From Nymphaea colorata (taxonomy: Eukaryota > Streptophyta > Magnoliopsida > Nymphaeales > Nymphaeaceae), in assembly GCF_008831285.2 (NCBI RefSeq), contig NC_045139.1, forward strand, positions 12,622,704 to 12,686,703: 64,000 nt of DNA, written 5' to 3'. Below the pieces are notes generated by a model. It was not told the DNA's origin and made no database searches. It was given only the letters and a program-made list of their open reading frames with translations. Every line of letters begins with the position of its first letter. Position 1 is the first letter of the stretch. Position numbers and translations under genes: made by a program. This document shows positions 38,003-50,745 of this stretch, one piece after another.

Positions 38003-39130
38003 GTAGGATTTTTAAGTGGGTTTGAGTACCGGTTAAAAATGATTGGTGGAGCTTGCTAGGGCACGTGTGACTGGGTACCAGCCCCTTTGTGGGTTTTGAA
38101 ATATTTACAGTACAGGACGTGAGGACATGCCCTTTTTTTGCCATTCTTTATTAGTATTTTTTTTTTTAGTTTATATAGAAAAGCAACTTGAAAAACTTTT
38201 CTCTCCAAATTTAATAAAATAATATAAAAAATATATATGATATGTCACGTGGAGGCTATCTTGAAATCAGTCGACGGCTAGCCAGCCTCCTGCATGAAGC
38301 ACTTTTGTTTAAGAAAAATAGTATATAATGATTAAAATATTCTTATTAAAATACAAATACTCAGTAAAAGGAGGTAAAAAAAATTATGAAAATGTGAAAA
38401 GTCTAAAATGCCCATTACTTTATAAAAAAAATCGAAGATAACCTTTATAAAAAAAAAAAAGAAAATAACCCCAACCCCCCTTGACGTGCATACTTGTTGC
38501 CTTAATTTCCTTCCTCCACATATGCTTGGAAATATCATTGTAAGCAGTTTCATGAGTGTGAAAATGACAACTTTGGTTATGTAGAATCATTTAACTCGTC
38601 ATGAAAGTCATATTATGATGAACGATTGAAAAAAAAACAAGGAGCAGAAAAATGTGTAATTTGATACTAAACGATGAAAATGTGTTATTTTTTTTTTCTC
38701 TTATTTTTCTCAACTGTCTATCATAATGAATAGGACGACCTCATGAATGGATTAAGTAAATTTGGACAGTGAAAGTCACCAATCAATTTTCCTTGGTCCA
38801 ATTAAATAATATTGGTTAATGTTTCCACTCATCACCCATAATCTGTTGTTGAAGGGCCGCAGGACATGGTACCGCTGGATCACAATGATTATGTTCCATA
38901 GGGGAGAGAGAAGAGAAATTACCTGACCAAGGATTTCTAATTGGAGGAAGACCCTCAACATATTTATTCAAAATAGGGATGAAAACAAAGTTTAACAACT
39001 ATATTACTCTTAATTAAGCCTAACAAATATTTGAATTTTCACTCAAGGTTTTTGGCTCTTTTATTAAACTTCCAGTACTTAAAAACGTTAAAGAAAAGTG
39101 TCGCTAAAATTTTGTAGAAGTTAGGATCGG

Positions 39131-39132
<2 letters not shown>
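38000..39132. other. Non-coding AT-rich spacer
   Basis: No gene, RNA or clear transposon end was seen. Confidence 0.5.

Positions 39133-39211
<79 letters not shown>
39133..39211. repeat. (TA)n microsatellite
   Basis: Pure TA run of about 79 bp. Confidence 0.97.
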
Positions 39212-39213
<2 letters not shown>

Positions 39214-40027
39214 ATTTCAGTGAGCTAATTACATATTTCTTTGATTCAATTCAATTGAAGAGATTTTCATTGGATTTTAGCAAACTAATTTGAAACAAGG
39301 GAGGATGGAGGTCGTTTTTGGAGGGTTGACAAAAAACATGAGGACAAGAAATGCCACGGCGGTGAGGCACATGCACCAGTTGCCAGTTGGTAATTAGCAA
39401 GGTGGGAATGTCCTTGACTTGCTTTTTCATTAATAAATGAAATATTTCGGAAGGATGAGATGAACGTGACGTTGCCAACTCAGTTCAAATCGTTCAAACC
39501 CAATTTTTAAATGAGAAAAACATTTCACAAAATTACAAACACCATGTAATTAAATGAACGTGTACTGTTTTTTGTTTTGGTTCGATTTTCTTTCTTTTTT
39601 GTTCTTCCCATTTCTTATATTCATCCTTTACCTTATAAGAAATTAACTATTTCATTTAACTATTTATAGCTTACCTGCAGATAGCAGTCAAATTCGTTTG
39701 GGTTTCGAAATTAGCATTTGTTTCATTTCTTTTAATAAATCAAAGAGAGAAATCTAGACTTAGGCCTTTCAGGTGAGTAAAATGAGCATTTCAACATATT
39801 CTATCGTTTTTCCATCATTTTAAGGTACCATTATGATGATACATTCGCTATGCTTCAACTTGCATATTAATACTGTTCTTTTTACAACAAAAAGAACAGA
39901 TGTTATGAGAACTCAAAAAAGGAAACTAGTTGCTTATCAATCCCTCAACAGTATGTTGTGTCAATCCCCTCGTGGGATTTAGACTTGGGCCCTCGTTAAT
40001 TAATCATACAAACTCCTTTTCTTTTTT
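39212..40027. other. Non-coding spacer
   Basis: No gene is supported; frames are short. Confidence 0.5.
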
Positions 40028-40708
<681 letters not shown>

Positions 40709-40716
40709 GATTTAAT

Positions 40717-40724
40717 GGCAGCTC

Positions 40725-40774
<50 letters not shown>

Positions 40775-40920
40775 AATTTCAACAAAAGCCAAAAATAAAA
40801 AAATTTCAATTTTTTATATATATTAAACTATTCTTTTTAGATTTACATATAAATTTTTAAAGCTTTTAAAATATGAGGGGAGACCAAGGCCCCTACTGGC
40901 CCCCCTTCCCTTTGCCTCTG
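40717..40920. mobile_element. hAT-type MITE with internal (TA)n expansion
   Basis: The right end GGCCCCCCTTCCCTTTGCCTCTG and the body ATTTACATATAAATTTTTAAA match the GGCCCCC-type MITE family seen at 4752 and 33570. The proposed flanks GATTTAAT (40709-40716) and GATTCATT (40921-40928) agree at 6 of 8 bases. A pure (TA)n run at 40728-40771 lies just inside the left end. Confidence 0.45.
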
Positions 40921-41085
40921 GATTCATTGTCATGAAGCTGCTCCAAATTAAATTGGCCTAAATCGGTTCATAGCGACTAATCCATGTTGAACCAGTTCTT
41001 CGCCACAACTTGCTTGTGGTCAGGCAAGCAGTTCGCATTCAAGTAAAATATCTTAGCTAAGACCTTAGAGATATAAGAATATGGT

Positions 41086-41264
41086 CAGTGGCGTAGCCAC
41101 ATGGTGGCTGGTGTGGGCAATTGGCCACACCAGCCTTACAAAATTAGTTTAATATATATGTTAATGTTTTGATATATTTGATTGTTATATATGTAAGTGT
41201 TCCAAAGAAATTAAAGGTATTGAATGAGTGCCCTCACCAGAAAAAATTTATGGCTGCACTAGTG
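41086..41264. mobile_element. hAT-type MITE with perfect 8-bp target duplication
   Basis: A 179-bp non-coding element between two copies of AATATGGT (41078-41085 and 41265-41272). It begins CAGTGGCGTAGCC and ends GGCTGCACTAGTG; the inverted ends agree at about 9 of 13 positions. The CAGTGGCG start is common in plant hAT MITEs. Confidence 0.75.
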
Positions 41265-41272
41265 AATATGGT

Positions 41273-42672
41273 CTTGCGGATTTTATATCAAAAATGGTTT
41301 CTTTTAAGTAAACATTAATATGATAGGTAGGGAGTTAAATGCAGTCAAACTATATACAATTTGAAGGAAAAAAAAGAGATGGAAAAAAAAAGAAGAAGAA
41401 GAAGAAGTGGTGTTGAGCATGTTTTTTTACACTGGCATTTCCATTCTTTATATGAAGAATGGCAGTATTCTATATGCACGTGTTTATCGTTTCGGGTAGA
41501 GTAGATCTAGATGTGAATTGACATGGGATTTTAGGTTTTTGGTCCTCCTGTTGTGGTCCAATACAAAAAGGAAATAATTATTATCGGTCGATATGATTGT
41601 ACCACTTATTTGTATCTTTAGGAAAAAAGATAAGTACTATGGAGATTTTTAACTTTTTCAAGTCCTTCTACTACTTTTTCGGATTGAGTTGCGTGCGCGC
41701 AACAAATGTACATTAAAAAAGCCATTTTTGATTTTTTTTTTTTTAAATAAAGGAATAGCCATTTTAAACTTTTCCACTTTTTTACAATTTTTTTTACCCC
41801 CTTTAAAGAATTTCTTTTTATGATTTTAATGAAGGTATTTTGGTCATTTCCATCCTGATATACCAATTTTTGGTGCACGTAACCAGCTTCGCTACTTTTT
41901 TTTTAGTAGTTACTAGAAACACTAATAGTAGTCAATTGCGCTTAGATGGAAAATCAACGGCGCCTGGAAGCCCCTGGAATGCAATATTTGCTCATCAGTA
42001 TATATACTTCCGGATTGATATTAAGATTCAAATAATTTACCAGTCAGAGTCTTCCCAACATAAAATGTGTATATGTGGGTGCTTAGAACGAGAGATCATC
42101 TTATATATATATATATGTGTGTGTGTACATATTTGTTAATTAATATGGCTACAGTATTATGTACTATTTGTATGATCATTTATTCATGAAAGAGAAGAAT
42201 ATTATAAGGCTTCATGGCAGTTTTCCGATGCAAAAACACTCTAGTATTTATGAAGCAGAAAAGAGGCGTGATAGTCTTCATTGAGTCAACAGAAGAGCTA
42301 ATGAATAGAGCAGGTGATAGAAAAATAATGTGAAGGGTATGAAATCTTGCCCTTGTAATCAGACGATCGAGTTGTTTGGCCTCACCCTTCAAAAAAACAT
42401 AAAAATCAAGCAAATTAGCTTAAAGGGTGTGAACTTGTGTAAACTAAACCCACTCAACAGTCAAAAGTAAGCTTAATTAATTCCTTTAAAAAATATGAAA
42501 GCATGCTTAGAGAGGAACCAGGAAAATTAATAACAAGTTTCTTAATGTGAATTCTTTTATTAAGCACCTCATGAACTTCCATTATTCAATTAGGCTGCCT
42601 TCATTTATTATTATTTTGCATGTTCAAGTTCTCACTGTAAGAAGAACATGAATGAGAAAACCAACCAACTTT
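41273..42672. other. Non-coding spacer
   Basis: No gene is supported. Short TA/TG runs occur near 42100-42125. Confidence 0.5.
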
Positions 42673-42915
42673 CACTACAAAAAATGAGTATACTACTGAA
42701 GGCAAAAAAACGTTGCTAAAAGTGACGTGCCAACGTTTCTGCCAGACGTCGGTGAATACTATCACCGACATTTTCGGTGCACACGTGGGGTGTAGATAGT
42801 GTTCACCATTGGATATAAACGTCGGTAATAATCTTCACTTGCATTTGTTGAACATCATCTGTAAGGATTATTATCAATGATCGGCCGAACGTTGGTCATA
42901 GTTTTACCGACGTAC
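42673..42915 (+). mobile_element. CACTA element terminus
   Basis: CACTACAAAAAATG at 42673 is a typical CACTA terminal repeat. It is followed by repeated subterminal motifs in both orientations (GACGTCGGTGA near 42744, CACCGACATT, AACGTCGGTAA near 42818, TTTTACCGACGTACGTG near 42902). No opposite end reading TTTTTGTAGTG was found downstream, so this is one end of a truncated element. Confidence 0.65.
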
Positions 42916-43396
42916 GTGTATAATTTAATTTGAAGGAGAGGAGAAGTTGGTGGTGGAGTTTGAAGTAGGGCACGATGAGGAAGGAGAGACAGAGAGGGAA
43001 GGGAAGACATACGGGCACCAACCGGCGATGGCATTGAATGTGGGGGAAGGAATTGAGAGCCATAATGCATCGGCCTCTCTTTCTGGACACTGCTATGCAT
43101 CACTTAATTTGGTAGCAGTACCTTCATTTAAGGCCATTCCCTGCGCACTGGTCCCCCAGCACCTCCTTCTTTTCTTACCCACCAAACGCCCTTTCACTTC
43201 CTATTCACCAAAGGAATTGAATGGATGCTAAGCATGGAACGTGGGACGACTTCAGATGCCTGCAGGCACCTCTGTCCCCGTTCGATTGTCAGTTCCCTTT
43301 TTTTTTTCCTTTCCTTTCATCATTTTCCTTCTTTTCTTTCATGGCCATGGCGCCCAATTATATGGACTTTTGCTTGGTGGCACCGACTCTTCTCCT
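42916..43396. other. Non-coding spacer, slightly GC-richer
   Basis: Overlapping frames of 60-95 codons occur on both strands, mostly from CT-rich DNA. None resembles a known protein. Confidence 0.4.
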
Positions 43397-43576
43397 CAAG
43401 TAACGGCAGAGCTAGAAATTTCTGACTGAGGAGCATTATAAGTTTAAATTACAAAATTTAAAGAGCACCCATATATATAACAAAAACTAAAAATTAATGA
43501 AGTATATATATATATATATATATAAAGTTTTTTTTTTTGAGCAGCTACAATGTAGCTCCGCCTCTTGTCTGTTGGA
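43397..43576. mobile_element. Degenerate MITE with GGCAGAGCTA/TAGCTCCGCC ends
   Basis: CAAGTAACGGCAGAGCTAG on the left and GTAGCTCCGCCTCTTG on the right are imperfect inverted repeats around an AT-rich body. The body holds a (TA)n run at 43503-43527. The flanks show no clean duplication. Confidence 0.4.
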
Positions 43577-45174
43577 TCGCTAATGGTCGTTGGAGTAACT
43601 GTTTTTTGAACACTAGTTTTTACATTCCGGCATCCAACAGATTTGAATTCTCCATCTATTGAAGTCGATAGCTGAATAGAAAAAAAATCTAGATTGTCTT
43701 CCGTACGAGTAAAGTCCAAGGCATGAGAGAGAGTTTGACGTCTAAGTAAGGTGACTTTCATGATGGCATGCACCATCTTTTCCGGTGATCAGGTTCCTCA
43801 ACCTCATCCTCCTGGAGCAATAATGTAGGTTAATCCTTTCCTCTAGGCTTCTAGCCTTAGTGTCACGGCCAGTAAGTCCTCAATTTCCAAATGAGATTTG
43901 TCATTGGCTTTATATAGGTGCAAGTGTTACTTTGGGATTTAAATCGTAATTAAAGTATTACACATCCACCATTTACAGTGTCTTTAGAAACCAAATTAAC
44001 AACCAGACTTTCATTGGCCCTCTAGTCCGACCCGCTCCTTTACCTTGTAGAAAGAGGTGTCTTCTATAATTGCTCAAACTTAAGCTGAAGGGAGATGTTC
44101 TTACTAGTAGTGGCAGAGGCCTAAGTTTAAGTGTCCGGCAAGTTGGGGAATGAAGCAGTTTATATGTACCATCCCTTGAACTATTTTTTCGTGGAAAAGT
44201 TGTGAAATGACCACAATGTCCTTGGAATCTCAAAAGTGAAGCCCCCCCTATGAAGACAAAAGAATGGAAAGTGGAAAAATTTTAAATTACAAAAATGTCC
44301 ATTTCTCTTTTAGAAATGGCTAAAGTGCCCTCTCAAATGCCTTTGGTGCACATTTGTTGTGTGAACTACCTAGGGTGGTATGCTCGAAAACACCCTCCTA
44401 GAGGTTATGCACGCTACTTTTTATTGAGAAGGTAGGGTGGTGCACGCAACTCGATCTTATTGGAGAGTATTGTCTCTGTTCCTTAGCTTATATGCGGCTC
44501 CACCCCTGGACCCTACCACAAGCTTTAAACTCTTAGCTAGAATATGGCATACACTTGTTAAAGTTATTTTACATGCTTATGACATAATCTGCCTATGACA
44601 TTTTCCACGCTTCCAGCCTAAATCTTCGCTCTTCCTTTTGTGATTGCAAATTTATTTTCCTAGCTTCTCTTTGTTTCCAGCTTCCAACCATTGATTGTTT
44701 TGTCTCGTAAGAAATCTTTAATATAAAATGGTGTTCATATTTGACTAGCAACTTCAATCACCATCTAAAGAAGAGAAGTCACGCCAAAATTTGAATTCAG
44801 CACTTCCTCATTAAAATATACCCATAGATGATGATTGTACTGATCACCGAGGGTTCCTAGGGTTTTGCTGGTTGGTATTGCTTCTTACATCATTATCAGT
44901 TGATAGTGTTTTTCTTTCACGCATCACCATCTTAGCTAATTGAACATGTACATTTTGGTCTAAAAAAGTGCTTGATTTAATGTCTAATGGTGGGTGTATC
45001 AAACCTTCTTCTTTCATCATGATCACGACTATTCCCCTCTAACATTCCAACCACTGGTTTGTTGAGCAGAGGCTTTTGTCCATCTTGCTTGTCAGTCGTC
45101 GTCGATTAGCACAACAGAAAATGTTTGGCCGCTAAGTTGGATGAGGGATGGTTATGTGTACTGGAGTGCAACAT
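43577..45174. other. Non-coding spacer
   Basis: No gene is supported. A piece resembling a MITE end (GCGGCTCCACCCCTGG) lies near 44493-44508 without a visible partner. Confidence 0.5.
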
Positions 45175-45655
45175 GCACAACCTTTGGTGCACGACATGTA
45201 CTCTCTTAGTCCACTTTCAGGATCCTCATGGCTCACTCTTAAGGTTATGTGTCATGCACACAGTCCTATATATCTTTCTATGGTGCACATATAACCACAA
45301 CCCTCAGTGCATGACATGTGCACTCTTAGCCCACTTTGAGGATCCTCATGGTTCACTTTTGAGGGTAGGTGTTATGTACACAAACATATATACATTTTCA
45401 TGGTCCCAATATAAACACATCCCTCGATGCATGACATGTGCACCCCTAACATACTTTTAGGATTCTCATAGCCTACTCTTAAGGATAGGTGTCATGCACA
45501 CGAGTCTATATACCTTTTCATGGTGCCACATAATTACAACCCTCATGACATGTGTACCTCTAGCCCACTTTTAATATCCCCATGGCACACTTTTAAGGGT
45601 AGGTGTCATGCACACAGGCCTATACACCTTTTTATTGTGCACATATAACAAGTTT
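45175..45655. repeat. Minisatellite: about four copies of a 120-bp unit
   Basis: The key stretch GCATGACATGTGCACTCTTA recurs in diverged form at 45189, 45309, 45429 and about 45543, spacings of 120, 120 and 114 bp. Each is followed by CCCACTTT-AGGATCCTCATGG-like and GGTAGGTGTCATGCACACA-like blocks. The frame that crosses the array (45125-45460) is a product of the repeat and is not called as a gene. Confidence 0.9.
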
Positions 45656-48588
45656 TAAAGTAAAATGTTATGGGCACTCACTCTTTGTCAGCAATTTCTT
45701 TAGATTTCCTTCTTGTCAAAACTTATCAAGATCTACTTCCTACTACTTCAGTATGTGGAGCTATATTAGCACTCTCCCCCATTTTCTTAGTATGAATTTT
45801 TGGATCATCAGTTATTCTAGCTCTTGCTTATTTAAAAATTTAAATTACCCTTATCTTGTCCCCAAAAAAAAATTCATTTTCCTATCTAAAATGGTGGTGA
45901 AAACTCCAGAGGATGTTCAGTTAAGCTTGAACATAATATCACCTGTTATATGGGATCTTCAAATCCTAGAGTACCCCAAGTTTCCAAATCCATAATTTTG
46001 GAAAGCATTTTAAATCCTTAATGGGTGTAGTATAGCTGGTCGAGCAGACAGCATATTGAAGTGCATTATTGGTTTGATTATCGTAGATGCCACTTCCTTG
46101 AGGCCGAATGATTGTGACACTCCTTCAATGTAGCACACCCAAATCCTCAATGTAGGCCACGACCCCGAGGGTAGGGAGAATGGAGTGCTTTCGGTCCCTG
46201 CTCACCCAAGCATATGTGTATTGCATAGACTATGCCATTATGTATAATTCTTACATTTTTAATTCATGGATCTCATAAAAAGGCTCCCTTTACCTTTGAC
46301 TGTAAATTCATTGACTGAGGAGAAAATGAGGCTTTTAAATAGTTCTTGGTTATAAATGTATTTTGCTAAAATCCTGGATGTAAGTTGGGTGTCATGTTAA
46401 ATTGTCATGTTAATTAAACATGTTAATTAAATTATCAGGTCTTATGTGGGGTAATCAAGTTTCTCATAAAAACTTCAAAGAAAATAATGCCATGAAAAAT
46501 GTTCCACTTCACAGGAAAGGTTTCTTTAGCCTCGTAGAAGAGAGAGACACTTTTTAAATATAGTGAACTCCACACAACTTTGCGTTATAAGAATGTGGCT
46601 ACACATATAGTTTGGAGATTATTTGATATTTTCATCCAAATACAAATCTTACAAAAGTCATACTTGGCAAAAAAAAATTGAGTCTAACTTACAATCAAGT
46701 TCAAAACTCTGCAAGATTGTTTTACCAATCAGACAAATAACATTCAGCTCCAAAGGATATATAACTCGAATTTGATCACACATGAACATTCTAGGTGAGC
46801 AAAAGGCTTCGGCATTGCTCCGGTGAGAGATGAAGTTATCTACCTCCCATCCCCTTGCCTCTAGGGTTTATGGCTGCACCTCTTGTCTTCACGAGATATA
46901 CCACCTCCCTTGAGGCAATCAAAAGGGTGAAATTCAATAATATTGTACTTTTTTACACTCAAAATCCAAATATAAACCATTAGTTGTTAGGGAATGTCGT
47001 TATTAATCAAACCTGAGGATGACTAGGGATGTCAATATATCTGATTTGAATATGATATCCGACTCAACTATTCCAAAAAAAAAAAATTAGATATGAAAAA
47101 TTTTAATATCTAATTAATGTGAGGATTGGATTCAGATTTAAGAAAAGACACCTGATTGGATTTAGTTTTAAATAAATATCATATATCCAAATGTTCTTAC
47201 ATTTTGAAAAACTGCTAGATTTTATTCAAAATTCGCATTCAAATTTAGATATGAATGTAAACATTAGATTTGGATTGTGACATCAAATTCAGATTGTGAA
47301 CTCAGATTTCAAGTTTGGATTCATATATGATTTTGTTTTAATATATGAAAAAATATATACTTAAGAGTATATCTTATTTGAATATGATCCATTGACATCC
47401 GTAAAGATGAACTTATGAACATGTAATCTGATTTTGGTTCCAGTTTAGCATAGAAGCCTTAGAAGTCCACCCATCTAGTCATCGGTGCCAACCTGTTAGA
47501 TGAGAAAATAAAAGAGAGAGAGAGAGAGTGAAAATGAAAAAACAAAGAATGTAGGTTTTATCTTACAACTAAATATTCTTCACAATTTATTACAAGGAAA
47601 AAAGATCAATAATTTTTCCACGGATCCGAATAGTTGACATGATGTAAGGGTGATGTTGGCTTTGTTATTTTTTTTTTTTTTCATGTTGACCTATTTTTTA
47701 GCCTACGGGTGATGTGTATGCTATTGATCCCACAATACAAAAGAAACATTTTGATCCATTTAAAACAAAAGGCATTAAAATGTAATTTTTTATTATATCT
47801 GGATCGTGAGGGTGACGATCGCATGCGTTCACAGAGAAGCCACTTCTTCATACACGCATCCGTAGTTTTTATGTCGTTTTCAGTGCACTCGAGTCATACT
47901 CAATCATTGTTCACATGCAACTTTTTTTAAAATATTTTCTATGCACTAATTCAATGAAATGTAACCTGCGTCCTAATGGGATTAGCAAGTCGTAATATTT
48001 CATTTCTCTCCTGCCCAAATAATAATAATAATATGTCCCGTTGCCGTTGTCTTAGTAAGATTTTTTTTTTAAAAAAAAAAATTGGATTTACTCAGTTAAT
48101 TAAAGTGCAGCACATTCATTATTTACAATTTAAAGAAATTAAAGTAATGACATGACTTTTACCCGTCTGGTCAACTCAACCAGCAACACTACCCACGTTT
48201 GAACATGCCTAGCTAAGCCTATTTTTAAATTTAAAATTAATTTAGACTATTTTAAAATGATATAAAATTTAAATAAAAATAAAAAAACCAAAATTGGAAT
48301 CCCATTATACCAGCAATGGACAACAATAACATGTGTGCATATTCTCCGATACTTGGGCGTACATTCGTGACAGTACTTGTCTAGACGATGATGGCATTTC
48401 TTGTTTGGCTATTATAGTGTTCATGCAAAAGCCATCGAAAAAAACAAAATATTATGAGAAAGATTCTTTATTAATTGGCTTTAAGAAGTCGAATTGATTA
48501 TGCAAATAAAAATTAATTTAATGTACTTTTTATTAAGTCAATTGATAAAGAAAGAGAATATGATTAAGCATAATTAAGCATATCATGA

Positions 48589-48590
<2 letters not shown>
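45656..48590. other. Non-coding AT-rich spacer
   Basis: No gene is supported. A (GA)n tract lies at about 47513-47529. A region rich in ATTTGGATT/AGATTT words lies at about 47090-47400. Confidence 0.5.
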
Positions 48591-48652
<62 letters not shown>

Positions 48653-48673
48653 AGAGAGAGAGAGAGAAAATTT
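48591..48673. repeat. (TA)n(GA)n compound microsatellite
   Basis: About 59 bp of TA followed by a short GA tract. Confidence 0.95.
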
Positions 48674-49719
48674 TTTTGAGTAAGAAAGATTAGCATCTTG
48701 ATAAATAGTAAAGCAACTAAAGGGATTTGAAATTAAATATACAATGATGTCAGAAAAGTAAGTGTAGGTGAAAGGTGGGTGACCGCCCAGACACTTTTAG
48801 CTAATGCGGTCTTGTGGGACGATCTGGTCTTGTGGAGTCCCGACAGGGGAGGGGCCTGTCACACCATCACCCATAACGCATAAAAACATCCACCACCCTC
48901 TTCTCCACTCACTCATATCACCAGCAACTTTTTCTTCTATTTTCAGTAAATACAACAAGTTATCTAACCGATTTAGCTCAAACTGCCCACAATGTATAAT
49001 TATGCCGAAGAAACTGTTATTATTCTTCTCATCCTTCGGTAGGCGAGCTATAAATTTTTGTTTAATAGGCACTAATATTTAAATTGAAATGGGCAACTGA
49101 TGAGTGTGTCCATGAGATATTAATACATATAATTTACACCGGACATGCCCAATGCTTATTGGTTAATAGCGAAGCTAGATTTTTTATTTTTATTTTTTGT
49201 TGAGGGGCACTGCAGTCATCAACTTAACTTAGGTCTGTCGATGGAGTGGTCCACACCAGCTCTCATGTATCTTCGCCGATGTCATTGGGGACACCTAAGG
49301 ATCTTATTGTAACCCAGAGGAGATCGGAGATGATATTATTTCACTCATAATACTCTAAAAAGCAATGCAATGATCATCTTCATTGACAAACACTCCAATC
49401 AAGAATCAAATAGACCGTCACCCAAATCTGATATGGACCCACCTTCGTGTTTAAGCAGAGGCCTACAAATGATACATACGAGCATGATTTTACTTTACAA
49501 TAATACAATAATAAGGACGTTTAGGGTTGGAGGAAGAGATTTTTTTACGACGACGAGGGCCAAATTATAGTTTCAAAATTTTAACGATAAAAGAAAATAT
49601 TATTTTTCAATTATTTTTATATAAGATGCATAATTTCTTGAAAAATTTATATATAAGTAAGAATTCGAACTGCTTTATATAAAGGGAAAATAGAAGCTTT
49701 GAATTTGATTTAACAAGTG
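48674..49719. other. Non-coding spacer
   Basis: Frames of about 90 codons at 48797-49082 overlap on both strands and show no recognisable domain. A relic of the TTTCAAAATTTTAAC-type MITE body lies near 49550-49660. Confidence 0.4.
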
Positions 49720-50100
49720 AAGTATGACGTGTCAGGCAGACAAAAGAAAAATCCAATGCCGAAAAGGGCAGCGGAAAAAACCCCATGCGTCGTCACAGTC
49801 TGCCTGGCCAAAAAGGGAGCGGCTTTGTGACTTTCGCCGCCATGACAGCCCTCCGAGTAACCTTGGCGGTCATTTTCAAATACATGCCGCTGAGGTCGGG
49901 GACAGGCTTCGGGGCCCCTTTTTGTCAATTTGGCGAAAGACAGGGACAGCTAAGGGAAAGGGCGGGGTGGGTCGCCGCTCTGCCGACGAGCCGTGCCTCC
50001 GCTTCCCTCGTCCGAACGAGAACTGTCGCCCTCGGTTATTCGGTCCCCCCACCTCTCCCATTTCCGAATTTGCCCTTTGACCGTCCTGTGTTCTTCCTCA
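49720..50100. other. GC-rich island, unexplained
   Basis: About 380 bp with high GC content and many CpG (for example GGGTCGCCGCTCTGCCGACG near 49968), sharply different from the AT-rich DNA on both sides. Overlapping frames of 60-135 codons run on both strands. I recognise no protein family, RNA or transposon end, and do not call a gene. It could be a captured fragment, for example in a Pack-MULE, or part of an unannotated first exon. Confidence 0.4.
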
Positions 50101-50426
50101 ACTTGGCACCCGTTTCATTACTTACAAATTCATGAAAGTGATGTAACCGTCATTAATACTATCATTATCATCGAATTCCAGTGCTCTTGTAGTTGGTTAG
50201 CCAGCAGTGTTTGGTGCTGTCTCCCTCCAGCAAAGGTGGTGTTTCAAGGATGCCAAGCATTTAAAAAAAAATTCCAAATATTGGTGGCGCTTTGGGGTGA
50301 ACAAAGAGCAGACCCAAGCCCCAGTTCAATCAGCTCCTCTAATGAGACTTCAAGCTCCACTAGGCTTGAGCTGAAGAATAGCTCGATGGAAGAAGAATAG
50401 CTCGATGGAAGTATCTCAACTTACCA

Positions 50427-50745
50427 GTTACATGTTGAGCTCAAACTCAACTCAATTAAGGCTCAACAAACTCATTTGAATAGAATTGATATTCATTGTT
50501 ACGTGTTGAGCTCAAGCTCGACTTGATTAAGGTTCGCCAAATTAGTTTGAATAGAATTCATATTCATCGTTACGTGTTGAGCTCGAGTTTGACCCGATTA
50601 AGGTTAGAGCTCGACTCGGCAGTTATGTGTTAAACTCGAACTCAACTCGATTATTTGAATGAGTTTATTCATGAACTTGAGCTCGACTCGTTAAACAAAT
50701 GACTAAGCTCAAACTCGTTCACGAGCTGAGCTTTGACGACGACTT
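50427..50745. repeat. 71-bp tandem repeat rich in GAGCTCGA
   Basis: GTTGAGCTC starts at 50434, 50505 and 50576 (exactly 71 bp apart), with a shorter diverged unit at 50629. Units carry AACTCAACTCGATTAAGG and TTTGAATAGAATT blocks. GAGCTCGA-type repeats of this sort are widely dispersed in plant genomes. Confidence 0.85.

Noticed and set aside
45125-45460. 111-codon frame
   Set aside because: It is open only because the 120-bp minisatellite unit is a multiple of three; there is no domain or codon signature.
49785-50400. Frames of 116 and 135 codons in the GC-rich island
   Set aside because: Overlapping open frames on both strands are expected in GC-rich DNA; none resembles a protein I know.
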